Translations under genes and position numbers: made by a program
The notes under the pieces: generated by a model
Seen by the model: the letters and a program-made list of their open reading frames with translations, nothing else
Told to the model about the DNA's origin: nothing
Database searches by the model: none
NCBI GenBank assembly: GCA_030524035.1
Contig: JAUNHG010000004.1
Location: forward strand, 62,001 to 126,000
Direction: 5' to 3'
DNA length: 64,000 nucleotides
DNA from: Kocuria sp.
Lineage (GTDB): Bacteria; Actinomycetota; Actinomycetes; Actinomycetales; Micrococcaceae
Shown: positions 1-8,849 of the stretch, one piece after another
How the letters are laid out: each line of letters opens with the position of its first letter
Numbering within the stretch: the stretch's first letter is position 1

Positions 1-202
1 CCAACACCGGGGCCAACTCATCCAAAGACCCAAATTCGGCAATAACCTGCCCCACAGCCTGAGCTTCTGGAAGACCTTTTTCTTGAAGGTCCTGGAATTT
101 ATCCTCCATCATATCCCGCAGTTCCTGACGAGCGCGCCACATACTATTGGAACTGGGGTAGGGGGCAAAAAGGGTGTCTAGATAAGAGTCCACAACATTC
201 AC
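1..202 (-). CDS. HAAS/DUF1700-like permease-prefix protein (N-terminal part)
   Basis: Only the first 67 codons lie in the window; the gene runs off its left edge. The GTG start at 202 overlaps the padR stop (GTGA), so the two are translationally coupled. The visible segment is a helical domain with DSYLDTLFAPYP at the N-terminus, an RQELRDMMEDKF helix, and then EAQAVGQVIAEFGSLDELA. This is the pattern of HAAS/DUF1700 permease-prefix domains, which commonly sit directly downstream of PadR regulators and precede membrane segments. The membrane part cannot be seen. The family call rests on the motif and the neighbour; the function is unknown. Confidence 0.6.
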   Translation of the reverse strand, partial: MNVVDSYLDTLFAPYPSSNSMWRARQELRDMMEDKFQDLQEKGLPEAQAVGQVIAEFGSLDELAPVL

Positions 203-534
203 GGAAAAACATCCCCTTCCACAAAACGATTGACCAACTCACGAGTCAGCACCCATTCAGCACGCTTCTGATCAAGGTGCATATGCCCCGCTTGAGTGAG
301 CTGGTAATACGTGCGAGTCTTACCGGATTCGGAAATACCCTGATATGATTCCAAGAAACCCATCGATTCCAAACGCTTAACCGCCGTATAAAGAGTGGCT
401 TGCTTCATCGTGTATTTTCCATCCGAAATTTGGGTGATAATCCTGGAAATCTCGTAAGCATAAGAATCCTGATACTCCAAAATTGCCAGCACCATCAAGG
501 CAATATGTCCACGAATGGCATCTGCCCCAATCAT
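199..534 (-). CDS. PadR-family transcriptional regulator
   Basis: A 111-aa protein consisting almost entirely of a PadR winged helix. It opens with an HIALMVLAILE helix, then YAYEISRII and a recognition region with TLYTAVKRLESMGFLES, followed by the wing with GKTRTYYQLTQAG. The start ATG at 534 is preferred over an in-frame GTG at 537 because GGAGG lies four bases before it. PadR proteins usually repress a neighbouring membrane-protein or efflux gene and often their own promoter. The gene overlaps the HAAS gene downstream, so it probably controls that operon. The inducer is not visible. Confidence 0.85.
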   Translation of the reverse strand: MIGADAIRGHIALMVLAILEYQDSYAYEISRIITQISDGKYTMKQATLYTAVKRLESMGFLESYQGISESGKTRTYYQLTQAGHMHLDQKRAEWVLTRELVNRFVEGDVFP

Positions 535-561
535 CACCCCTCCTTACCCAGCCATCCACGG

Positions 562-596
562 CGTATACGTTCACGTAACGTACTACGTCACACGTA
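562..596. promoter_or_regulatory. Palindromic operator-like region upstream of padR
   Basis: Just upstream of padR lie cgtatacg (562-569) and the inverted repeat tacgt-cac-acgta (584-596), separated by further acgta units. Dense short palindromes directly before a padR gene fit an autoregulatory operator. The assignment rests on position and symmetry only. Confidence 0.4.
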
Positions 597-771
597 GTTA
601 GCTCATCGATTCCCCATGTCAAAAGGCAAAAAATCCGCTATGTGACGAAATGTGACGATCTGGGAAGATTTATGGCCACACATTGTTACGGTCAGCGGAC
701 CGCATTGACGGTTCCCGAACGCCAACCCGGCGGATCGGACACCCTGATCGAAAGATTGTTTGAGGATCACC

Positions 772-1299
772 ATGCCCCTGTTCCTTGTTGAACTCGCTCC
801 GTCCACCACGGACAAGTCCGCTGTTGCGCAACTACTGGAAACAGTTTCCACCGCGCTGTCCTCCACCGGTGCTGAACTGATCGAATCCCAAGTGACGGCA
901 GGGCACGAACGCGTCTTCGTGATCCTGGAAGCTACTTCACCGGACGGTGTCTTTAATTCCGTCAAAGAAGCCGTGGGCAATATCGACGTCGATGGCCCGC
1001 ATGAAGTCCGATTGGTAGGCGCTGAACTGGACGACATCAAGAAGCTCAAGAAGTCTGCTGAATACCTGGTGGAGTGGGATATCCCAGCGGAAATCACCAT
1101 GGATCAGTACCTGACCCGCAAAAAAGCCAACGCCCCGAAGTACGCCGAGGTTCCTGAAGTCCAGTTCCTGCGCACCTACGTGCGTGAGGACACTGCCAAG
1201 TGCTTGTGCTTCTACGACGCCCCGGACGAGGACGCCGTCGTGCGCGCCCGCGAGGCCGTATCGACACCGATTGATCGCATGCACAAGCTGGAAGCCTGA
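772..1299 (+). CDS. DUF4242 domain protein
   Basis: Predicted cytoplasmic protein of 175 aa. ATG 772 is chosen over the in-frame TTG at 760 because GAGG sits just before it. The C-terminal half (about residues 90-172) carries YLVEWDIP, a conserved RTYV segment, CLCFYDAPDEDAVV and a final HKLEA, which is the ferredoxin-like fold of DUF4242; the N-terminal half looks like a diverged copy of the same fold. A DUF4242 relative in Streptomyces (SCO4226) binds nickel, but the metal ligands cannot be confirmed here. It precedes the flavoprotein/ABC importer genes by 128 bp, so a link with that pathway is likely but untested. Confidence 0.7.
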   Translation: MPLFLVELAPSTTDKSAVAQLLETVSTALSSTGAELIESQVTAGHERVFVILEATSPDGVFNSVKEAVGNIDVDGPHEVRLVGAELDDIKKLKKSAEYLVEWDIPAEITMDQYLTRKKANAPKYAEVPEVQFLRTYVREDTAKCLCFYDAPDEDAVVRAREAVSTPIDRMHKLEA

Positions 1300-1361
1300 G
1301 CCCAGCCCTGGCTGTCAGCACGCGCACCCACCCTCGGCGCGCGCTGACCGAATCACGCGCT

Positions 1362-1402
1362 GATCAGGCGTCCCGCTTAACTCAGCAACGGAACGCCTGA
1401 TC
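1362..1402. promoter_or_regulatory. 10-bp inverted repeat before the importer operon
   Basis: gatcaggcgt (1362-1371) and acgcctgatc (1393-1402) are perfect inverse complements around a 21-base loop, ending 25 bases before the flavoprotein start. No T-run follows, so it may be an operator or an mRNA stem between the DUF4242 gene and the operon rather than a terminator. Confidence 0.4.
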
Positions 1403-1427
1403 CGTCGCAGCGTTTCAGGAGATTCTC

Positions 1428-2609
1428 ATGACCACGCCCACCGCACCTCACCATGCCCCCATGGCAACCGCAACGGAAGGCCTACACATCAACGAACCGT
1501 TCACCATCCGCCCTCTGGCTGAATACCCACAGCGTGATCGACTGATCGCCGCAGCCGCTGATCACGCCCAGGCAGTAGACCAGAATGCAGAATCCCCGTT
1601 CGCCCTACTTCGCACCATAGGACAGGATGGGTTACTGGCTTTGGGGTTGGATGGTTCCTTGGTGGAACAAGCCGCTGTGATCCACGATCTGGCAACCGAG
1701 TGCACCGCTACAGCGTTCTCTCTGTGGGCGCACCGTTCTAGCATCGAGTATTTGCACGCCACCGGACACAAAATCCCCCAGGGCCTCCGGGATGGATCAG
1801 AGCCAGGATCCAGTGCCATGGCCCCCGCTTTCAAGGCAGCTGCCGGTATCAGTGACATTCCCGTGACGCTCACCCGTTCGGCCAGCAGTAATTCCTGGGT
1901 GCTCAACGGTGTGATCCCCTGGGCTTCTAATCTTTACCCCCAGGGTTGGGTGGTGCTACCCGCTATCCGGGTCGATGACGCCGGAGAGCACCGCGCCGTC
2001 GTGGTAGTTACCCGCACCGCAGCTGAAGGAATTTCCGTGCGGCCCCTGCAAAACCTCATGGCCTTAGATTCCACAGCGTCAGGCATTGTGACCTTTAAAG
2101 ATTCCCCCGTGACGGAGGATGCCATCCTGACGGAGGACCTTCCCGCTTTCCTGGCAGTAGTGCGGGGGCCGTTCCTACTGATGCAAGCCGCATTCTGCGT
2201 GGGGTTATCCGCTGCCGCCCTGGCCTCTGCGGACAGTGCCCTGACCGGGGTCTCGGAGGTGTTTCGTCCTGATCGCGATGCCGTGGTTGCCGAGTTTGAA
2301 CGTGTACGTTCCACTTTGCTGAATTACCTGCGCACCCCACGTGACCTAGAATTCCGGGACGTCTTGCACCTCCGTTTGGACGCCGCGCTACTCACCGGTG
2401 AAGCCACGCGTCTGGAATCCAAAGTGGTAGGTGGCAAGGGGTATGCCATACGGTCGGACACCGCCAGGCGGGCGCGCGAAGCCGCTTTCCTGCCCGTGCA
2501 GTCACCCACTGAATCCCACCTACGCCACCTGCTCATGCACTGGGAAGCAGAGACAGGCACCCACGGTCAGACTCCGACGGTGGGCAACAACCAGAACCTA
2601 ACAGTATGA
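1428..2609 (+). CDS. Acyl-CoA dehydrogenase-fold flavoprotein
   Basis: A 393-aa protein with AGGAGA six bases before its ATG. Features typical of the acyl-CoA dehydrogenase fold are the N-terminal helical domain (QDGLLALGLDGSLVEQA), the middle segment with NGVIPWASNLYPQGWVVLP (about residues 160-185), and the C-terminal helical bundle with VVGGKGYAIRSDTARRAREA (about 335-355). Members linked to importers of the SsuABC type are often FMN monooxygenases such as those acting on sulfur compounds, rather than true beta-oxidation enzymes. Its stop overlaps the start of the ABC ATPase gene (ATGA), so it is co-translated with the importer and probably acts on the imported compound. The substrate is unknown. 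Confidence 0.75.
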   Translation: MTTPTAPHHAPMATATEGLHINEPFTIRPLAEYPQRDRLIAAAADHAQAVDQNAESPFALLRTIGQDGLLALGLDGSLVEQAAVIHDLATECTATAFSLWAHRSSIEYLHATGHKIPQGLRDGSEPGSSAMAPAFKAAAGISDIPVTLTRSASSNSWVLNGVIPWASNLYPQGWVVLPAIRVDDAGEHRAVVVVTRTAAEGISVRPLQNLMALDSTASGIVTFKDSPVTEDAILTEDLPAFLAVVRGPFLLMQAAFCVGLSAAALASADSALTGVSEVFRPDRDAVVAEFERVRSTLLNYLRTPRDLEFRDVLHLRLDAALLTGEATRLESKVVGGKGYAIRSDTARRAREAAFLPVQSPTESHLRHLLMHWEAETGTHGQTPTVGNNQNLTV

Positions 2610-3361
2610 GTCAGAACCACCCCGCACCCGCACCATCCCCACAAGCCGCTCTGCGGGTAGAGGGGGTATCCAAAACCTACCCCGGTGCACATACACCCAC
2701 CTTGGACAACGTTTCCATGACTCTGCGTTCCGGGGAATTTCTTGTTGTTCTGGGGCCATCAGGGTCCGGTAAATCCACCCTGTTGCGCACCATCGCCGGC
2801 CTAGAACCACTGGACGCGGGATTGGTGGCCACCCAATCTGGCCATGATCATTTGGCGGTGGTTTTCCAATCCCCGGGGCTGTTTCCTTGGTTAAACGTGC
2901 GGGAAAATATTGCGTTGGGCGGCCGTTACAAGCGCAATCAGGACCGGTTCGATGACTCCGCCGTAGACGGCCTCTTGGAGGTTTTAGGGCTGGCTGATCT
3001 GGCGTCTATGCCAGTCACAGAGTTATCCGGCGGGCAAGCCCAGCGTGTAGCGGTGGGACGAGCCGTGGCGGTCCAGCCCGACGTCGTCTTGTTGGACGAA
3101 CCTTTTTCTGCGTTGGACCCTGCCACACGTAGCGACCTCCAAACTTGGCTGCGCACGGTCGCTGAGGAACTGCACTTAACGGTTTTTATGGTCACGCACG
3201 ATGTGGCTGAGGCCGTTGCGGTCGGGGATCGAATTGGCTTTTTTGGAGGACCACGGGGTTTCAGCCACGAATGGGTTCCAGCGCGTGACGGCACCACAGT
3301 GGAAGAAATTGTGGCGTATTACCGTGGCGGCGGGGATGTTCCGGGGAGCTGGGTCATTTGA
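2606..3361 (+). CDS. ABC importer ATPase (nitrate/sulfonate/taurine type)
   Basis: A 251-aa nucleotide-binding subunit. Walker A is GPSGSGKST (about residues 51-59), a Q-loop glutamine lies in VVFQSPGLFPW, the signature is LSGGQAQR (about 139), Walker B is VVLLDEPFSALD and the switch histidine is in VTHDVAEA. The LFPWLNV segment after the Q-loop is characteristic of the SsuB/TauB/NrtD group. The start overlaps the preceding stop by four bases and its own stop overlaps the TTG start of the binding protein, so all four genes form one coupled operon. Confidence 0.9.
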   Translation: MSQNHPAPAPSPQAALRVEGVSKTYPGAHTPTLDNVSMTLRSGEFLVVLGPSGSGKSTLLRTIAGLEPLDAGLVATQSGHDHLAVVFQSPGLFPWLNVRENIALGGRYKRNQDRFDDSAVDGLLEVLGLADLASMPVTELSGGQAQRVAVGRAVAVQPDVVLLDEPFSALDPATRSDLQTWLRTVAEELHLTVFMVTHDVAEAVAVGDRIGFFGGPRGFSHEWVPARDGTTVEEIVAYYRGGGDVPGSWVI

Positions 3362-4548
3362 ATTCTCGGCCCACACCCGCACAACTCACCCGACGACAAG
3401 CACTGGGCGCCGGAGCCACCGCGGCCGGTCTAGGTGCCTTGGCCTGGGGTGCTGGTCGCGGGTACGCCAGCAACCGGGAATCCGCCCGGAACACCACCGA
3501 TCACGCCCCGGTCCGTATTGGGTACCTACCTATTACGGATTCCACGGCATTGCTTGTTGGTCACGGCAATGGGTATTACACGGATGCGGGTGTTCCAACC
3601 ACGCAGCCCATCATGTTCCGCAGCTGGTCGTCCCTATCAGAAGCATTCGTATCCGGGCAGGTTGATGTGATCCACATGTTGATGCCCATGGCGTTGTACA
3701 TGCGCTACGGGTTGCAGGCTGATGTGCTGATCACTGCTTGGAATCACACCAATGGATCAGCGTTGACCACCGGCCCGGGAATCACCACCGTGGAGGATCT
3801 TGCGGGACGTTCCTTGGCCATTCCCGCGTGGTGGTCTGTCCATAACGTGGTGGTCCAGCAGATATTACGGGCCAGTGGCCTGACACCCGTCATGCGGCAG
3901 GCGGCATCGGCAGAACAGGGCACCGTGACGCTACTACCTATGGCCCCCGCAGACATGCTGCCCGCGCTGAATAACGGCGTCATCGGCGGATACACAGTGG
4001 CGGATCCCTTTAATGCTGCCGCTGAAGCCCAACAGGTGGGCCATATTCACCGCTTCACAGGCGATGTATGGCACAACCACGTGTGCTGTGTGACCATGAT
4101 GCGTGGTGAACTGTTACGCAACCGCCCACACCTGGCTGCGGGTTTCATGGACGGGCTGGTCCGCGCCCAAGCCTGGTCACGGGAAAATCGTCCGGAGGCT
4201 GCGACTTTGCTGGCCAATCATTACCTGCCGCAACCAGCAAAAGTCATCAAAAAAGCTCTGATCAGGGATTCCACACAGCACGCGGATACGGTGAATCACC
4301 CTAACTGGCACGGCGAGCGCATTGACTTTCGGCCCTGGCCGTATCAATCCACCACGGAGCTATTAGTGCGCTCCATGCAAGAGACCGTGGTTGATGCCCC
4401 CACGGACTTTTTAGCGGGGTTGGACCCCGCTCAGGCTCACCAAGAGTTGGTGGACGACTCCCTAGTTTGGGAATCACTTCAACGGCTGGGCGGCATGGGG
4501 GTCTTTGGGCTCTCTGGTACCGAACGCACCGAGGAGTTTTCCGCATGA
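3358..4548 (+). CDS. ABC substrate-binding protein, NMT1/SsuA-like, Tat signal
   Basis: A 396-aa exported protein starting at TTG 3358, which overlaps the ATPase stop and is preceded by GGGGAG. The N-terminus has a twin-arginine signal (LTRRQALGAG) followed by a hydrophobic stretch to about residue 35. The mature part begins VRIGYLPITDSTALLVG and continues with FRSWSSLSEAFVSGQVDVIHM, the arrangement of NrtA/SsuA/TauA-type binding proteins. Export by Tat implies folding, or cofactor or ligand binding, in the cytoplasm. No lipobox cysteine is evident, which is unusual for a Gram-positive binding protein that must be retained at the membrane. The ligand is not deducible. Confidence 0.85.
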   Translation: MNSRPTPAQLTRRQALGAGATAAGLGALAWGAGRGYASNRESARNTTDHAPVRIGYLPITDSTALLVGHGNGYYTDAGVPTTQPIMFRSWSSLSEAFVSGQVDVIHMLMPMALYMRYGLQADVLITAWNHTNGSALTTGPGITTVEDLAGRSLAIPAWWSVHNVVVQQILRASGLTPVMRQAASAEQGTVTLLPMAPADMLPALNNGVIGGYTVADPFNAAAEAQQVGHIHRFTGDVWHNHVCCVTMMRGELLRNRPHLAAGFMDGLVRAQAWSRENRPEAATLLANHYLPQPAKVIKKALIRDSTQHADTVNHPNWHGERIDFRPWPYQSTTELLVRSMQETVVDAPTDFLAGLDPAQAHQELVDDSLVWESLQRLGGMGVFGLSGTERTEEFSA

Positions 4549-5348
4549 GCGCCACGTCCGTTCGTCCCGCCAACCCACAGCGTGTTATACGAAAACCACC
4601 GCTGATCCTCAGCATGGGGTGGGGATTGTTCGGTCTTGTGGTTGCCGTGGCCGTGTGGTGGATTTTTACTCATCTGGCCGGTTCTGCCAACAGCATGATC
4701 GCGGCTTTCCGTCCCGATCAACTGCCCGGTGCGTTCAGTTCTTTGTGGGAGCGTGGCGTAATCCTGCAGGATGCTTCTACGTCGCTGTGGCGTCTGTTGT
4801 GTGGGTTGGTTTTAGCGGCAATGTGTGGCGTTCCACTGGGGTTGTTGATCGGCTATTCCGCTCCTTTCAAATGGGCTTCCACCGCCCCAGTGCAGTTCCT
4901 GCGGATGGTTTCCCCGTTGTCCTGGGCTCCAGTAGCCGTGGCATTGTTTGGGGTAGGGCACGCGCCGGTGATTTTTTTGGTGATGGCGGCGGCGGTGTGG
5001 CCGATTGCGATGAACACAGCGGCCGGTGTGGCAGCACTTGACCCTTTACACGTTCGGGTGGGACGCACCTTGGGCGCAACCCCCTGGGAATTGGTGCGCA
5101 CTGTGGTGCTGCCCAGTATTCGCCCGTACGTGATGACCGGAATTCGTTTGGCGTTGGGAGTCGCCTGGGTAGTGATTGTGCCCGCTGAAATGCTCGGTGT
5201 TTCCTCCGGGTTGGGCTATGAAATTCTCAACGCGCGCGATCGTCTGGCGTACGACGAAATGCTGGTGGTCATTATCTTGATTGGCATCATCGGCATCACA
5301 CTGGATGCTGCGGCACAGTGGCTGCTGCGCGAACGTCGTCGCACGTAA
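4545..5348 (+). CDS. ABC importer permease
   Basis: A 267-aa integral membrane protein with about six helices. ATG 4545 overlaps the binding-protein stop by four bases. The ATPase-contact EAA-like loop reads RVGRTLGATPWELVRTVVLPS (about residues 168-188), and MSPLSWAPVA-type sequence (VSPLSWAPVAVALFG) is typical of the SsuC/TauC/NrtB permeases. With the ATPase and binding protein it completes a single importer with a homodimeric permease. The DUF4242 protein and the flavoprotein upstream are likely to process whatever is imported. Confidence 0.9.
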   Translation: MSATSVRPANPQRVIRKPPLILSMGWGLFGLVVAVAVWWIFTHLAGSANSMIAAFRPDQLPGAFSSLWERGVILQDASTSLWRLLCGLVLAAMCGVPLGLLIGYSAPFKWASTAPVQFLRMVSPLSWAPVAVALFGVGHAPVIFLVMAAAVWPIAMNTAAGVAALDPLHVRVGRTLGATPWELVRTVVLPSIRPYVMTGIRLALGVAWVVIVPAEMLGVSSGLGYEILNARDRLAYDEMLVVIILIGIIGITLDAAAQWLLRERRRT

Positions 5349-5424
5349 GTCTCGACTACCCTGGGGCTGGTCCGCCAGAAACCCGACGGGCCGCTTTCAC
5401 TCTGAACCCACCGGGAGCTGCCCC

Positions 5425-6759
5425 ATGTCCCATTCCCCCACCCCCACACCCCGTTCGACGTCGTCCGTAACGGCACGTTTAGGTTTGGCATGGTCACTGC
5501 ATGGTGACGGCCGCACCGTGCGGCAGGGCTCTGTGGTGCGCCCGGATGAGCGGTTGACCTGGCCCCGCACGGTGGGTATTGGGGCACAGCACGTGGTGGC
5601 GATGTTCGGAGCCACCTTCTTAGTGCCACTTATCACCGGTTTCCCGCCGTCTACCACCCTGTTTTTCTCCGGTGTTGGCACCATCGTGTTTTTGGTGATG
5701 ACCGCCGGTCGGGTTCCGTCTTATCTGGGGTCATCTTTTGCGTTTATTGCCCCCATTGCTGCCGCCGTAGGGGAATACGGCCCCGGTGGCGCGTTGGGTG
5801 GTGTGGTAATGGCCGGTGCCGCGTTGTTCGTCATCGGCTTGGTGGTGCAGTGTGTGGGCACGGGGTGGCTGCAAGCATTGATGCCACCGCTGGTCACAGG
5901 CACCATTGTGGCGCTCATCGGGTTCAACTTGGCCCCTGCAGCCAAGGACAATTTCATGCTCGCGCCGGTCACTGCCGTGGTGATATTAGCCAGCATCCTC
6001 CTAGTATCGGTACTTTTCCGTGGTCTTCTGGGGCGGCTATCCATCCTGGTGGGGGTGGTCGTGGGGTATCTGACTGCCGTCATGCGCGGGGAGGTGGACT
6101 TTACCCCGGTACGCGCCACGTGGGAATCCGATGGTTTGGTGGGATTGCCGCAGTTCCACGCCCCTGAATTTCATATGTCCTTGATGGGACTGTTTGTGCC
6201 CGTGGTCTTGGTGCTGGTGGCGGAAAACATTGGGCATGTGAAATCAGTGGCCTTGATGACCGGTGGCGACCTCGACCCGGTGATGGGGCGCGCCATCATG
6301 GCTGATGGTTTAGCCACGGTGTTGGCGGGATCTGGTGGTGGTTCGGGCACCACCACCTACGCCGAAAACATTGGGGTTATGGCTGCCACCAAGGTGTACT
6401 CCACCGCTGCCTACTGGGTGGCTGCAGTGATTGCCCTGTTGTTGTCATTCATGCCAGTTTTTGGTGCAGCGGTAGCGTCGGTACCGGCTGGGGTGTTGGG
6501 TGGGGCTGCGACGGTCCTCTACGGCATGATCGGCATGCTGGGTGTGCGGATTTGGGTGGAAAACCGGGTGGATTTCTCCAACCCCGTGAACCTCACCACA
6601 GCAGCAGTGGCCATGATCATAGGGATTGCTGACTACACCTGGGACGCTTTCGGGATTGAGTTCGCCGGGATTGCACTGGGAACGGCGGCCACGCTAATCG
6701 TCTTCCACGGCATGCGGGGGATCGCGAGGTTACGGGGTACCGCAGACGATCGTTTATAG
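5425..6759 (+). CDS. NCS2 uracil/xanthine permease family protein
   Basis: A 444-aa polytopic membrane protein. ATG 5425 follows GGGAG by six bases; the frame is open further upstream but no better site is seen. The NCS2 signature QHVVAMFGATFLVP lies near residue 55, AENIGHVKSV near 265 and GGSGTTTYAENIGVMA near 305. The last two carry the conserved glutamates that bind the base in UraA. The SGTTTYAENIG variant resembles uracil carriers (usually NTTYGENIG) more than xanthine carriers. It lies 76 bp after the ABC permease in the same direction, so it may share the operon promoter. Proton-coupled uptake of a pyrimidine is the likely role. Confidence 0.85.
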   Translation: MSHSPTPTPRSTSSVTARLGLAWSLHGDGRTVRQGSVVRPDERLTWPRTVGIGAQHVVAMFGATFLVPLITGFPPSTTLFFSGVGTIVFLVMTAGRVPSYLGSSFAFIAPIAAAVGEYGPGGALGGVVMAGAALFVIGLVVQCVGTGWLQALMPPLVTGTIVALIGFNLAPAAKDNFMLAPVTAVVILASILLVSVLFRGLLGRLSILVGVVVGYLTAVMRGEVDFTPVRATWESDGLVGLPQFHAPEFHMSLMGLFVPVVLVLVAENIGHVKSVALMTGGDLDPVMGRAIMADGLATVLAGSGGGSGTTTYAENIGVMAATKVYSTAAYWVAAVIALLLSFMPVFGAAVASVPAGVLGGAATVLYGMIGMLGVRIWVENRVDFSNPVNLTTAAVAMIIGIADYTWDAFGIEFAGIALGTAATLIVFHGMRGIARLRGTADDRL

Positions 6760-6792
6760 AGGAAGCCGCACATACACCAGGCCATCTCATGC

Positions 6793-7854
6793 TCAAAGGC
6801 GTTCACGCAATGGTTCGGAGGTCCGAAGCACCGCCCGTATGTGGTCAACATCCACGTCCCCTATCGTGGGCGGCTGCCACACGGGGGTGTCTTCTTTATC
6901 CACCAACATGCACCGCACACCTTCCCTAAAATCAGGGGCCGCAACAGCATCGCGGGCGAAGGCAAGCTCACGTTCTAAACACTCAGTGGCCGAAGCAGCC
7001 GTGGCACCAACATTCAACAACTCCCACGTCCGAACCAGGGACGACGGCGCAGCGCCGGCACAATCTTGGCCCGCCGCCGCCAGCACATCTTCCAAGGAGT
7101 CCGCCCCATAGACGGACTCAATCTGTTCCACACGTTCAAGCACTGTTGCCTGTGCCACAGCGTCGTCATGTGGCAGCGCGTATTCGGCCACCGCAGCATC
7201 CACACCGTCCGCAAGGACGGCATGGTGGAAAACCTCCAGGCGATCAGAGGCCACCAGGTGATCGGCAAGGCCAACAGCCACAGCATCCGCACCGCTGATC
7301 CGTTGCCCGCCTAGGCCCATCCACCGGGCTAAGGGCAACGAATAGCCCCGCCCCGGGACATTCATGCGCGGCAAAAACCATGAGGCTCCCACATCCGGGA
7401 AATACCCGATGACGCATTCGGGCATGGCCAACACCGTGTTCTCTGTGGCAATCCGGTGACTACCATGCACAGATATCCCCATGCCTCCACCCATGGTGTA
7501 CCCCTCCATCACCGCGATATAAGGCTTGGGGTAGGTGGAAATCACATTATTCAGCGTGTACTCATCCCGGAAAGCAGCAACTGCTGCGTCAACCCCCGAA
7601 TCCAGCACAGTGTGCCGAATCTGGCGAATATCCCCACCAGCACAAAAAGCCCGCGGTGCGCTGGAACGCACCAACACCTGCCGGATATCTGAGTCATCTG
7701 CCCAGGCCCAAAGCAGCTCCAGAAGGTCCGCGTACATCTGGGCAGTTAACGCATTCAGAGCCTTGGGGCGGTCCAGAGTGATCACCCCGGTACCGTCGTG
7801 CACACGAGTGTGAAGATAAGGCTGCGGATCTAGTGGCACTGTGTTTTGCGTCAT
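6793..7854 (-). CDS. Enoyl-CoA hydratase/isomerase family, 3-hydroxyisobutyryl-CoA hydrolase-like
   Basis: A 353-aa crotonase-fold enzyme. The oxyanion-hole segments are RAFCAGGDIRQIR (about residues 68-80) and YTMGGGMGISVHGSHRIA (about 118-135). The following MPECVIGYFPDVGASWFLPR is diagnostic of the HIBYL-CoA hydrolase branch rather than of hydratases, and so is the length above 340 aa. That branch hydrolyses 3-hydroxyisobutyryl-CoA in valine breakdown. No other valine-pathway gene is nearby. It converges with the NCS2 permease, with only 33 bp between them. Confidence 0.85.
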   Translation of the reverse strand: MTQNTVPLDPQPYLHTRVHDGTGVITLDRPKALNALTAQMYADLLELLWAWADDSDIRQVLVRSSAPRAFCAGGDIRQIRHTVLDSGVDAAVAAFRDEYTLNNVISTYPKPYIAVMEGYTMGGGMGISVHGSHRIATENTVLAMPECVIGYFPDVGASWFLPRMNVPGRGYSLPLARWMGLGGQRISGADAVAVGLADHLVASDRLEVFHHAVLADGVDAAVAEYALPHDDAVAQATVLERVEQIESVYGADSLEDVLAAAGQDCAGAAPSSLVRTWELLNVGATAASATECLERELAFARDAVAAPDFREGVRCMLVDKEDTPVWQPPTIGDVDVDHIRAVLRTSEPLRERL

Positions 7855-7878
7855 AGCAGTACTGTACGGGTGCTGCCC

Positions 7879-8778
7879 CTATGAACTCGACCCCTGTGTG
7901 GGGTCATCCACCCCGCACCGACCCGTGGGCCAGGCTCCGGATAACACCGCTATAGCTAAGTCGGCACGATCAGTGACCAAACCGTCATAGCCCATATCCA
8001 ACAGCAACTGCATATCGCGCGGTCGATTCACAGTCCATACATGCACCTGCTTGCCGTAACGGTGCGCTTGTTGAATAAACCGTTGTGTGGTCAGCCGCAA
8101 TTGCCCCAGCCTGGTGCCGAGCACCGGAACTTTTTTGACTGATGGCATAATCCACCCCAAGTACATGGGCATCTGAATGGTGTCGAACGCAGGCACATGA
8201 CGCCGCAGCGCACGCTGCACCACGGGCCACATAAAGGGAACCGTGTGGAAAGTGACATACGCCGCCGCCAACCCGGTGGTCCCCACGGACGTGCTCAATG
8301 GGGTAATCCCCCGCTGCCGCATAGCATCGAGTACCCGGGCACGACGAGCATCAGAGAAAGAGGCGATACGCACACGATGTGCCGCATCAAGTTCCTTGAG
8401 TAGATCAGCCAAAGCCGTGACCGAGGCTTCGTCCTTAACGTCAATATTGACCTGGATTTCCGGCAGCTGCTCCAAAACTTCACGGAGGGTGGGCACCGGG
8501 CTGGAGCCTGCTACCACCAGGTGTGTGAGGTCCTGGTAGCTGATGTCGTTAACCTGCCCAGCTCCCTGAGTGACGCGCTCTAACGTGGCATCGTGAAAAG
8601 CCAGCACCACACCATCCCGAGTGGTGTTCACATCCGTTTCAATCCACACGCACCCCAAATCCTGGGCAGCACAGAAAGCCGGAATGGTGTTTTCCGAACC
8701 GTCAGGCGCAAAACCTCGGTGCGCCAGCACTTTGTGTATGCCAGCAGCAGATGCCCCCTGATCGGGCGTAGTAGTCAT
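7879..8778 (-). CDS. Glycerophosphodiester phosphodiesterase family protein
   Basis: A 299-aa GDPD-type TIM barrel. The family signature is intact: VLAHRGF with catalytic His near residue 20, SENTIPAF, WIETDVNTTRDGV with the metal-binding Glu and Asp near 42-44, and FHDATLERVT with the second catalytic His near 58. The C-terminal barrel strands include HVWTVNRPRDMQLLLDMGYDGLVTD. No signal peptide is seen, so it is predicted cytoplasmic and would release glycerol-3-phosphate from deacylated phospholipids. It lies 24 bp upstream of the hydrolase gene on the same strand and may be co-transcribed with it. Confidence 0.88.
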   Translation of the reverse strand: MTTTPDQGASAAGIHKVLAHRGFAPDGSENTIPAFCAAQDLGCVWIETDVNTTRDGVVLAFHDATLERVTQGAGQVNDISYQDLTHLVVAGSSPVPTLREVLEQLPEIQVNIDVKDEASVTALADLLKELDAAHRVRIASFSDARRARVLDAMRQRGITPLSTSVGTTGLAAAYVTFHTVPFMWPVVQRALRRHVPAFDTIQMPMYLGWIMPSVKKVPVLGTRLGQLRLTTQRFIQQAHRYGKQVHVWTVNRPRDMQLLLDMGYDGLVTDRADLAIAVLSGAWPTGRCGVDDPTQGSSS

Positions 8779-8849
8779 GCGAGAAGCATAGACCTCGCGG
8801 TTACCATGTCGTAACTTCTGACCGGCCTGTCGCGGAGCTTGTCACAGGC

